Source: Odontesthes bonariensis
Lineage: Eukaryota; Chordata; Actinopteri; Atheriniformes; Atherinopsidae
Assembly: GCF_027942865.1 (NCBI RefSeq)
Contig: NC_134515.1
Span: forward strand, 28,215,949 to 28,279,948
Length of the DNA stretch: 64,000 nucleotides
Direction: 5' to 3'
Both the position numbers and the translations under genes were made by a program. Numbering within the stretch: position 1 is the stretch's first letter; every line of letters begins with the position of its first letter. The notes under the pieces were generated by a model. It saw nothing but the letters and a program-made list of their open reading frames with translations. It was not told the DNA's origin and made no database searches. This document shows, piece by piece, positions 48,637 through 64,000 of this stretch.

Positions 48637-48701
48637 TTGTAGGAATTTGGTTCACTGTCATTGTTCAAGAAAGAAAATAAGCCATTTGGTTGACCAACAC
48701 G
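48637..48701 (+). other. slc38a5: Probable noncoding first exon of slc38a5
   Basis: It is placed between a position ~30 bases after the TATA box and the donor CACG|GTAAGT. It contains no ATG. The next exon begins after CTGCTTCCAG at 50436, 61 bases before the slc38a5 start codon. The 5' end is an estimate. Confidence 0.4.
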
Positions 48702-50496
48702 GTAAGTTGAAAAGAAAATGTGTGTGTACTCTTGTCTTAGATGGTGAGGAAGGGAAGGGCTAACTGTCAATAGTGTGTTGGTCTTGCGTCAGACAAAAGC
48801 CATGTGGTGCGCACTGCCAGACAGGAAAGAACAGAATTATTTACTCAGTTTTCCTTTAAATGATGTGTTCATTGAAAAGTTTTTTTGATGTGTATTATTT
48901 AATATGCTGTTTGAATATGTTTTGAATTACAACACACTGAACGCTTTTAAAGGGTCATACAGGGGCCGCTTGGTTTTAAAAATGGATGGAAAGAACAAGG
49001 GTACTTTTTTCTATTATTGCCCCCCCCCAACACTCCCCCATTTCTCTCTTTCCACCTTGTCAGAGCAGCCCCTGTGGCCAGTGAAATATCTAACATAGAT
49101 AAGATTCCATGCTAACCAGGTTTGTCTAGTTTCTGCAGCCCCCACCCTTTTAAAGCAAAGCAAAGTGCTTATAGCAACATCTTCCTTTCACAGTTTGAGC
49201 AGAGGTCGTCCAACCAAACTTCTTTTGGAGAAGAATGTTAAATTACAAACTACTCCTGACATTTAGTCTATGATTTGTCGGTTGTATGTGTTGGTTGTGA
49301 GCCATGGGAAAGTTGTCGGGTGTGCAGCTAAAGAAAATGATTCTAACCAAACTTGACCTACAGCCAGCGTGCAGGGAAAGAGCTACTCTGTATTTAGGCT
49401 AAATAGCAGCATTTACACAGGAGCCCTTTGTTTATCTCTGTTGCCCACTGCCATCAAGTGCCAAGTTGTATGGATTATTGTATGTCAGCAGGCCTGTTGA
49501 GTATTCCAGTTTTGTGTGAAACTCTTAAAGGATGGTAAAGTCTTGTGCAAGAAGGTCATTAGAGGTCAGATGTGAAAATCCTGAGGGCAGTTTGATCCAC
49601 AGAGAAGGGAAGTATCCCATGACCCATGTGGCCGGAGCACAGACCTACGCTCATTCCCAAAGTGTGTGCATGTGTGCTGTGTGGCCCACAGCAGATTAGA
49701 GCAAGATAGGTCCTCTGACAATATTTGCTAAAGCTTAAAAGTTCTCCTGTCACGCAAGCTTTGAATGGACCCCCAAGATCAAGTATCCCCTTGTTCACAG
49801 TGTCCCAACACTGTGATTAGAAATGATTTATTCTGTATTTATCTACGTGAAAGGGAGTAGAGCTCTAAATTTAAAAAAGAAGAAAAAAAACACAGTCTTG
49901 TTGACTTTGGCCAGTGGGGATAATTGCCACGGACTTTAAAAATACGTTTGCCCTTTCGCAACTGAGAAGCATTCAATGCTGGCATCACATTATTCTGTGG
50001 TTCTTGAATGCTGCAGCTTCTTCTTGGGTACACAATAATGAGTCAATGAGGGTATTTAAAACATATTTCCAAGTCTGCAACTGTTACATTAGTCTGCTTT
50101 TATTGTACTTTCAGATCGAAGCCAACGCCTTATATCATTAATATATCACCCTTCGGGTTCCAGGAACAGCCACTCTGAGATAACATCTCAGCTAAGTTAG
50201 GATATATCACAGAAAAGTTGGTGCACAAAGAAGCCGCATAAAATACATAGTGTCGCATGAGCCTCCAATCAGTTTATGGTTTTATAGTGAAAAAAAAAAA
50301 ATGGAAAGTTGGCTGGATCAATGCATTAGCTGTGTTTGAACGGTATGCTCTGAGAAAAGCCTTCCAGTTATTGTCAAAGACTCGCTTTTTGGTGGCTGTA
50401 TCATAAATCAAACACAAGTTTTTCTCTGCTTCCAGCCAGTTCAAGAATTGAAAGAGAAGCAGATCAGGTTGAAGTAGATCAACCACAGCAACCAAA

Positions 50497-55831
<5,335 letters not shown>

Positions 55832-56884
55832 CGGGGCACTAGATGCCATGACTGAACGGAGTAATGTCAACCAAAGCTCTTCCTTTAACCAAATTACCCC
55901 ACTCTGCTGAGTTCACATCCAAACCCAGACAAAAAGGTTTGGCAGCGAAAGACAGAGGAATAAAACGCGAGGAACTTTTGCAAACATCGAAATAAGGAAA
56001 ATGTTTTGTCAACTGATGGGGAAGACGTAAGGTTCTGTAGTGGAGGAGAGAACACTGAATGGCAGCAAAAGGATGAATGGGAACAGCATGACTAAAATGG
56101 AAATCCCATTTTAGAGTATGGATGTGTACAGTTCCGTGGAATAGCTCAGTCACTGCAAACATCCCTCCAATCTACTTCCCTACCATCTCCGATTTTAGAA
56201 GACATGCATTTAAAAGTCAACCGTTTTTTGCTTTTTGTCCAACAAAACCAGACATATCAGTTTGTATGTTCTGTTTACAGTTTACATTTAGTACTGTCAG
56301 CGAAGCGTCGTTCAATTTTTTCTAAACTTGACTAAATGTAACGAGGAAAGGTTGGTGTGCAGCTCCACACAATTACATTTATTTGATAATTCAATATAAA
56401 TTTTTCAGTAAAAATGGAATTCAATGAAAGATATTTCTTTTTTTCTACCTTTTCTGTCATTTAACATGACCGGTGTAAAGGTGATCACCTCCAAAGCCGA
56501 GTTTGAGGTGCCCAACCTGCTGTTCATGAAGGTTAAACAGTACTGACAATCACGGGAGCCAACAGATAGAGGCCGAGTTTGCACAAGAAAAACAAAGTTT
56601 TCTATATTAGCCTAGTTGCAAACCAAAGACTATATTTATTGTGTCACATTAAGAGAGAACAGAAGTTTTTATTTTTATCATGTTCTGCAAAGCCAGCAAA
56701 ATGGTGAATTTTAAAATATCCAGTGTTAGAAAGGCTGTTTCAGCAGCCCCAGAAACCTTCCAGTATGTTGAAGAATTACCCATTGATAAAGTTTTTTTCT
56801 TTCTTTCCTATTTTTGTTTTTATTTGAGAAAAGAAAATCTATTTCCTATGCTATTCAGCCTGTACATTTTTGTTGTTGTCTGTC

Positions 56885-56890
56885 AATAAA
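56885..56890 (+). terminator. slc38a5: slc38a5 polyadenylation signal candidate
   Basis: AATAAA occurs in GTCAATAAAATATG about 1.05 kb after the slc38a5 stop and about 400 bp before the was start codon. GT-rich sequence follows, as expected downstream of a cleavage site. Confidence 0.6.
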
Positions 56891-57290
56891 ATATGTTTTG
56901 TTTGTATAAATGTCTGGTGTTGCTTTTCAAATGGATGTGAAACGCACAAGTCTTTCTTTTCTTTCTTTTTTTTGCATATGTGAGGATGTAAAATGAAATT
57001 CACTCACAGCAAGAGAAGTGCAACAGTACACCACCTCTCTCTGAAAAAAATGGAAGTAACACATTCAATTGTGCTCTGCGTCTGAGTGAGAGAAGAAAAG
57101 TGGGGGTTAGAGAAGTGCGGTTGTCCGTTTCCTGCTTTGAGTTGATGTATGCGCAGAACAGAGAACAGAAACTTCCTTGACTGTAGAGAGCATTCTGACA
57201 GTGCACAGCGAGGACGCCTTTTTCAAATGTGATTCATGTTTAATGTAGACAAACTGGAACTTTGGTAAAAAAAAAAAAAAAAAACGGATC

Positions 57291-60200
57291 ATGAGTCGTG
57301 GATCTAAAAGTAAAACGGAGAGCATCCAAAGCTCTCTGCTGAGCCAACAGGAGAATGAGAAACTGGACGACCTGCTGGGCAGAAGGTGTGCTGTAAGTTC
57401 TGAACTGAGATGCGAGGGGTTTTCTTCACAGAAGGGTTTATTCCGTTTCATCTGTCCTGACTTGAATTAACTGGTTTTACAATGAAATGTGAAATGTGAA
57501 GATTAATTTCAGTTTCAACCCACGAGACCCTCATTTTGAGGGTGGTTAAACATCATATCCTGAATTTCAACGAGCTCAGTTGATAGCTGAGTTGAGGCCT
57601 GTTTAACTATACATTTAACTTTACTTAACCGTTGTTTTCATCCTTGAGACTTATCTTACTCGATTTACAAAAATAAGAGCAGATTCATATTTTCCTCAAA
57701 CATATCTATCGTATGCTGGTGTTAGTGCTGTTAGAATGATTTGCTGACATTAGGTCATCAAGAAGGAGGTAGCTGTAACAGGAAATGGTGGCTGAACCGA
57801 TTCTTCCTTGCTGTCAGAATTAGATATCATGACTGGTTTTAGTCTTACACGAGCAGAAGTTACCTTGTTCATGGCACTCTTTTGGTTACTGAGGTAAAAA
57901 TTCTTCCTACAGTTGTGTGTCAGCCTTGCATAACGCAAAAACACAAGTACATCATGACCATTTTATCTTAAATGCTTTCCAACAGCTGCAGAGAAGAACA
58001 AAGAGCATCACAACACTTTTATCTGAACAAATGAAAGCCAGGGAGGAAGTTAACCATCACCACTTAACTGCAAATTTACATGTGAACTGCAATAAAATGC
58101 TTTCAAGAGTACTATCAGCACTGTTGAAATGTTTTCAATATCTATCTTGTCTGTGTGTTCAGTCTATGGCCACTGCAGTTGCACAGCTATTCATGGCTCT
58201 ACCTCACAGCCCAACCATGTGGAGCTTGCAGCACACTGGAGTGGTCTGCTTCGTCAAAGACAACCCCCAGCGCTCCTACTTCATCCGGATGTTTGATCTG
58301 AAGGTCAGATGACGCTGCAGAAACATGCTCTTTACAGAGATGACCTCACCACTGTGACTGAGTTCTCCTTTCGCTAAACTTTAACATTACATGACATGAA
58401 AAAAAAATGACACATGATGTTTTTCCACAGACGGGGAGACAGATTTGGGAGCAGGAGCTCTACAACCAAATTGTTTACTCCTCACCACTGCCATGCTTCC
58501 ATACCTTTGCTTCTGATGTAAGCACACACTGATCTGACCCCTTCCTGCAACATGCAGTGGAGTCCTTTTGTTAAAGTCACCACAAAATGTCCCCAAATTC
58601 TTCCTTAAATCCTCAAGTATTACTTTATAGGTGTGTATTTGATACATGCATTCATAACATAATGCAGGATTGTCAAGTGGGGCTGAACTTCACCGTGCAA
58701 CAGGAGGCAGACACCTTCAAAAATGCTGTTCTGGAGAAAATCAGCCAAAGAAACAACCGTCAAGGTCAGTGAGTTCACAGTTCACAACTCCAGAAACCAT
58801 CAGATATATCTCTGAAAGTAAGGATCCATTACCACATATGCAACTGCGATAGGTTTATGTATAGACCGCTCTAGAGCTTATGTTTGGCTTTTTTGCTTAT
58901 GGGGAGAAAAAATGTAATCTATGAGATAAAAGCTTTTTTTTTTACCCAGCAGTATACTGCAGAGACCATAATTTTCTTTGGAAAAATATCTTTAAAATGC
59001 AAAAGAAATTAATAAGTATCTTTGCTAAATAATGTCATAATTCCACCATGAAACAGATGCTCGTTAATTTCAAGACGATTTTAGCTGCAAAATTAGGCGA
59101 TACAAAATGGTTTCTTACCCACTTCTCTTTGCTATTGATAGATAAGAAACAGCGCCCCCTGCCTACAAATGGTAAGATACAGTAGCTTCATAAGCTCCTT
59201 CACAGCTACGTGCCTTTTAAACATGTGCCACAGTGAATGTCTGCTCTCTTTTTCTGTCACTGTAGATCGAAGTTCTCTGCCTCCAATCCCACCTGAAAAA
59301 GGTGTGTATCTCCTTCACCCCATCACGTAGCTGTTACTACCACCAGTTATTCAACTGAATGAATCTCAAGGAAGATACCAGCCTGAATGTATTTTGTATT
59401 TCCTCCATAAGGCCCATCTGGTAGCCCTGGTTCTTTTCACATGGCCACTGTGGATATCCAAAACCCGGATATCCAGTCATCCCGCTATCGCTCCATACCT
59501 TCACCCTCCACTCCTCCAGCTCTAAGTAGCAAAGAAAAGAAGAAACAAAGCAAGAGCAAGAAAAAAGCCCCCAAATTCTCCAAAGCAGACATAGGAGCAC
59601 CCAGCTGTTTTAAGTAAGGATTTGAGTCACTGAATGTATTGTCTAATATCAGGCAGAGAGTATATTTCATCATTTCTCCTTTCTACACGTGGCAATTTCA
59701 ACAGAATTGTACTGTTTCCTGTCCTCTCCTTTCTGTCAGGCATGTGACTCATGTTGGATGGGACCCCAACAACCTTGACCCTGATCTGTCCAAGCTGCTC
59801 TCCCAAGCAGGCATTGGTGAAGCTGAGCTCATGGATGAAAAGACCTCCCAGCTCATCTATAATGTCATAGAGCAGTCAGGAGGCATGGAGGCAGTCAAAA
59901 GGGAGGTGAACAGAGAAGGTCAGACTCGTCTTTTTCTGGCATGTTTCCATCCCACTGCTTCCCACAGGCAAATCTAAATTGTATTGAAATGGCATGGTTG
60001 TCTGTTTCTGTTGCATTACAGCTGGTGGACCACCACCCCCTCCACCTGGCAGACAGGGTCCCCTGCCTCCTCTGCCAGGCTCCAGTCCCTCTGCTCCAAC
60101 CCCTCCACCCCCAAGAGGTCGCTCTGGCCCCCTGCCTCCCATCCCAGGCCAGTCACAGCGGGGAAATGCATCCTCTCAGCCACCTCCACCACGTGGTGGT

Positions 60201-61014
60201 GTGCCACCCCTACCTCCAACAAGCCGAGGCGGACCACCTCCGCCGCCACCAGCACACGTACCCCCTCAGTTACCACCATCCTCGAAGCCTTCTTACGCCT
60301 CACCCCCAGGGTCCGCCCACAACATGCCACCTCCTCCACGACCATCAACCCAGGAACACTCCATGCCTCCTCCTCCCGTCCCATCTACACCCAGCAGAGG
60401 AGGTGGAAGTGGTGGTGCGCCTCCACCCCCACCTCCCCCGCCTCCTCCTCCAGCTACTTCAACCTCAAATCTCCCACCTCCTCCCCCCTCTGGTGGCACT
60501 AAACCTCCGCCCGCATCCACTGGAGGAGGAGACAGCAGAGGGGATTTGCTCAAACAAATCCAAATCGGGAAGAGTCTAAGAAAAGTAAAGTCACTTGTTT
60601 TTCTTTTAAATATGGTTTTCAAAAAATTGTTTCAGAAATGCCTTATAGCCTCATGTCCCATGTCTCATAAAGATTGCCTTGATATTTGCAAGAGATATTC
60701 ATGTTTGTAAAGTCATGCTGCCGCCCTGCTGTGCATCACAGGTAACAGAGAGTTCTGATCCAGCTCCACCTGCAGCATCAGAATCAGGTGAGGGCATCGT
60801 GGGTGCTCTCATGATGGTCATGCAGAAGAGGAGTAAGGTCATCCATTCCTCTGGTATGTATTTAAAAAAAAAAGAAAAATGGTGTGAGGCTGTATGAGCT
60901 GAACCACCAGGGCAACAAAATCTTATATCTTCATGCGTGTTCACTCTTTCAGATGACAGTGAAGAAGATGGAGGACACGATGATGACGATGATGACGATG
61001 AATGGGACGACTGA
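57291..61014 (+). CDS. was: Wiskott-Aldrich syndrome protein, WASP (11 exons)
   Basis: Exons 57291-57392, 58163-58303, 58431-58517, 58668-58764, 59142-59171, 59266-59301, 59412-59613, 59740-59918, 60022-60584, 60742-60853 and 60953-61014 join to 536 residues. WASP is a Cdc42 effector in blood cells that activates Arp2/3 to branch actin. The N-terminal WH1 domain (about 25-150) has [37 protein letters not shown] and WEQELYNQ. Then come a basic region [15 protein letters not shown], the CRIB motif [20 protein letters not shown], and the autoinhibitory segment with the regulatory tyrosine in [12 protein letters not shown] ~170-residue proline-rich region follows from exon 9, then one WH2 ([16 protein letters not shown]), then [18 protein letters not shown] and an Asp-rich tail ending DDDEWDD. 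One WH2 rather than two, plus linkage to slc38a5, supports WAS over WASL. Confidence 0.93.
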
Positions 61015-61171
61015 TCTAGAAGCCCTTGATTTAGTAGATTCTCAACTTAGTGCAGCTGTCATTTTTTTCTTTTTAACTGTTTAACTGTTACATGTGATGA
61101 TCTGCTACTGCTGCAGTCAAAGCAAACTGGATTACGACATGTATATAACAAACCGTGAAGGTGTCTGAGTA

Positions 61172-61177
61172 AATAAA
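61172..61177 (+). terminator. was: was polyadenylation signal candidate
   Basis: AATAAA in GAGTAAATAAATGAAC lies about 160 bp after the was stop codon and is the first canonical signal there. Confidence 0.5.
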
Positions 61178-62239
61178 TGAACAAGTAGTTCAAAGCAAAA
61201 GACTGGAAATTACATATTTAAGAGAATTCTGAAATGATTATATATTTGTTCTAACATTTCCAGTGTAGGACTTATCTGCATAACAACACATACTGTAACT
61301 GTGATGGTGACAGGAAAATATCTCGTTTCTTGCACTTTTGTAGACAGAGTCCTTTTAAAAATCTATAAATACAGCACATGACAAAACACCAACAAGCAAT
61401 TCTACATCTGAGCCAGATTCATTCCCATTTTTATAGTATACTGTACATAAAAAAAAAAGATTTTCTCATACACCTGTGCAAAAAGATCCCCAATTTCCTC
61501 AAATACCACCACCACCACCGACAAAGTGCATAACTGGAAGAACACTGTACGCTACACATATCCTCAGTACTCACATAATGTAGGTCACCAAAGCACAGGA
61601 CAGTAAAAGGACTCAATGTACGGCAACATCCACTGGAATTAGCTTAACAGAATACATTACACCATACAAACGCCATAACACGCCAAGTCTGGAAACAGAG
61701 CAACAGTAAAATGTACAACTTGCAACAAACAACAAAGGCATGCAAAATATGCATTTATATCTTAATTAACTTCTTACAATGAGGGTAATCCAGAGAACAT
61801 ATCATGACCATATATATTATATTCACAATCAATATATTACATTTCTGCTTCAAGACAGACAAAAGAAAGCATGTGTTTTTACATGTTGTAGCCCATAAAC
61901 CAGATAATACATGTGATTTATGTCAGCCTTTTCCCAAAGAACACAAAAGTCTCAGTCTTTTCTTTTCTTTACCCCAGTAACATTACATGGTAACAAAGCT
62001 GCGTTTTGATAACGAGAAATGTATGGTATTATGTAGAATGTGGTCAAATGTGGTCATCAGTAGGGCAAAAACTATAATCAGTATGGATTTACCGGGCTGA
62101 CACTTGCAAAACCACCAATACTTTAACATCAGAATGACAGCATCACCTGCATAACGAATGGAATTGACAGCCAACCATGTGTCAAACTAGAGTCCAGCAT
62201 AGAGTCCAGACAGGTCAGTGTTGGATAGCGCCTGCTGCT

Positions 62240-62617
62240 CTAACTGAGGCCTTGGTCCTGGCTTTCTGTGTGCCTGCGGCTGGTGCGCTTGCGCTGCTGC
62301 TGCTGTTGGGGGTTGATTTGTTCCCAATAGGACTGGCAGTACTGGTTAATTAGTCTGATCTCAGGTGGGAAGGGTGTGGAGCCAAGGGACGACTGTGGGT
62401 AATGCCCTGCTTGGCGAGTTTTAGGCTCCTCATCCTCATCTTGAGCGGTGAGCGCTAAAACAATGTCTCGATCAAGGATGCGCAGCGCCACGCGGGCCAC
62501 TGTGTGCTTAAAGTTGTTTTCAGTGGCGAGGCAGTGGTAGAGGCCTGCGTCTGATTGGTTGAGTGACTTCAGAAGGATGCCGTGGTTGGTCTTGAGAACT
62601 CCTCCAGCACGGTTCAG
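62240..62617 (-). CDS. Class 3 semaphorin, C-terminal exon (partial gene)
   Basis: This is the last coding exon, 125 residues, opening after acceptor TTGCAG (exon start 62617) and stopping at TAG 62242-62240. GILLKSLNQSDAGLYHCLAT followed by ENNFKHTVARVALRILD is the second half of an Ig-like C2 domain; YHC holds the disulphide cysteine. IRLINQYCQSYWEQ follows, resembling the SEMA3 'INQYC' segment, and then a basic tail KRTSRRHTESQ. Class 3 semaphorins are secreted guidance ligands binding neuropilin through such tails. The remaining exons lie beyond the right edge. Which SEMA3 paralogue this is cannot be settled from one exon; SEMA3G or SEMA3F would fit human linkage with NT5DC2 at 3p21. The gene converges tail-to-tail on was. 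Confidence 0.8.
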   Translation of the reverse strand: MNRAGGVLKTNHGILLKSLNQSDAGLYHCLATENNFKHTVARVALRILDRDIVLALTAQDEDEEPKTRQAGHYPQSSLGSTPFPPEIRLINQYCQSYWEQINPQQQQQRKRTSRRHTESQDQGLS

Positions 62618-62834
62618 CTGCAAGTCAAAGAATTAAAACAACAGCTCAAATTTAAGAGATGAAACGGCAGATTTAAATTTCTGCCCATATCATAAGTAGT
62701 AATATTTTATTTATTAAAAATACGTTTTATTTGGTGACACGTGTGGATTGTACAGTACAGTACAGCACTCTTCTACTGCGAAGCCGTACTGTTGTAGTAG
62801 ACGCAGTATGTGATTTAGGATTGTCTCGCATTAA

Positions 62835-63600
62835 TATGCAAGGCCTTCCCTGAAAAAGACCTCATCTGGATGGGAGCATCGGTTGCTCTCAAACCTGTGT
62901 ATGCCTTTCAGCATTGACGGTGCCTTTCCAGATATGCAAACTGCAAGTTCCAAAGGCACTGGTACACCCCCATACCATCAGAGATGCAGGCTTTTCAACT
63001 GAGCGCTGATAACCACCTAGATGGTCCCTCTTCTTTTTAAATCAAAAAAATTTGGCCTACATGATTTCAGAAAAGAATTTCAAATTTTCAAATTCTTCCG
63101 ACCACAAAAGTTATCCATTTTAAATGACTTTGGCTCAGACAGGACGGGACGTTCCTGGATCATGTTCACACGTGGATTCTTATTTATATGACATAGCTTT
63201 AACCTGGATTTGTGGATAGCACAGGTAACTACGTCTACAGACAGTGATTTGCAATATTGATCTTTAGCTGTGTCGCTTGCGTACAAAAATGTCTCCAGAT
63301 TGTCGGAATTCTTTGATGGTATCATGTATTTTAGATGATGGAATATTCAAAGTCTTTGCATTTTTACACTGAGGAATATTCTTCTGAAACTGCTCCACAA
63401 TTTGCTGACACAGTTGCTTGCAAATAGCTGAAACTCATTATTTTGGGTAGACTCTGCCTCTCTCAGGGGCTTTTTTTATACCCAATCATGTTACTGACCT
63501 GCTGCCAATTAACCTGATTAGTTGCAACATGTCCCTCTAGCTGTTTCTTTTTAGTAACGCTCACGTTTCCAGCTTTTTGTTGCACCTTTTGTGATGTGTG
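62835..63600 (-). mobile_element. Tc1-like transposon remnant
   Basis: A minus-strand frame contains KSLSVDVVTCAIHKSRLKLC, then NPRVNMIQERP and KMDNFC, which follows the helix-turn-helix and linker part of a Tc1-like transposase as I know it. Further family-like sequence lies on both sides, to the tail 'CCAGCTTTTTGTTGCACC' near 63590, but with frame breaks. It lies in the last visible intron of the semaphorin. A second, more decayed copy is at 17881-18330. Confidence 0.65.
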
Positions 63601-64000
63601 ATGCAAGATGAGATCATATATGAAAGAGTTAAATGTCCTTTTGTCATCAACAAACATTTTACACATTACACAGGTCTACGGCCTGCAGGAGGACTCGTCA
63701 GCATCGTCTAAAACATCAATCAGAAAAGGAATCAAATGTAATAAGTTACATGACTTTGATGAAATCATAAAAATAATTCTCTTCCTGAAAGGGTTATGTG
63801 CCAGACTCTCTCTCATCTGGCAGCAGGGAGTGATTGGAGGTGTGAGGTTGCTGTTCGTAACCTTGGTGACTGCAAGTCTTGTTTTTACTCTTGGCAAGAA
63901 AATACACAAGAATAGTTCCAAAAAAGTCATCTTGAAAGAATTTGACTGCTTTTCCTTACCACTTTCCGCCTTCCTTCCCTTTGGAAGAGCCACTTTACGG

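Noticed and set aside
59941-60579. 212- and 172-residue frames overlapping was exon 9
   Set aside because: Out-of-frame readings of the proline-rich exon; the frame with [13 protein letters not shown] joins in phase with the flanking exons.

Overview
The window is vertebrate, almost certainly teleost fish, nuclear DNA. Genes are split into many short exons with GT..AG borders, and introns and spacers carry fish-type repeats: Tc1-like and hAT DNA transposons, L2/Rex1-like LINE fragments, tRNA-derived SINEs and long dinucleotide tracts. Exon borders were placed by eye from splice sites, reading phase and remembered family proteins. No alignment was run.

Layout: 1-6.2 kb is intergenic, with one LINE fragment and a CpG-richer patch of unknown role. 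nt5dc2 lies on the minus strand (coding 16657 to 6547, 14 exons). The next ~7 kb (16.7-23.9 kb) is a repeat-rich spacer. A divergent bicaudal-D dynein adaptor lies on the minus strand (coding 40351 to 26538, 8 coding exons, probable long 3' UTR to about 23.9 kb). apex2 lies on the plus strand (41960-46012, 6 exons) and is head-to-head with bicd across a short, ETS-motif-rich promoter interval. slc38a5 (50497-55831, 15 coding exons) and was (57291-61014, 11 exons) follow on the plus strand about 400 bp apart. The last exon of a class 3 semaphorin (62240-62617, minus) enters from the right edge, tail-to-tail with was.

The genes are not one pathway: a HAD-type nucleotidase-like protein, a dynein cargo adaptor, a PCNA-linked AP endonuclease, a glutamine transporter, an Arp2/3 activator and a guidance ligand. 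The linkage is informative, because in human APEX2, SLC38A5 and WAS map to Xp11 while NT5DC2 and several SEMA3 genes map to 3p21. The most unusual items are a bicaudal-D protein with a ~318-residue Ser/Arg/Pro-rich tail, two near-perfect DNA hairpins in introns, and several layered transposon insertions with readable target duplications. I found no convincing new multi-gene system.
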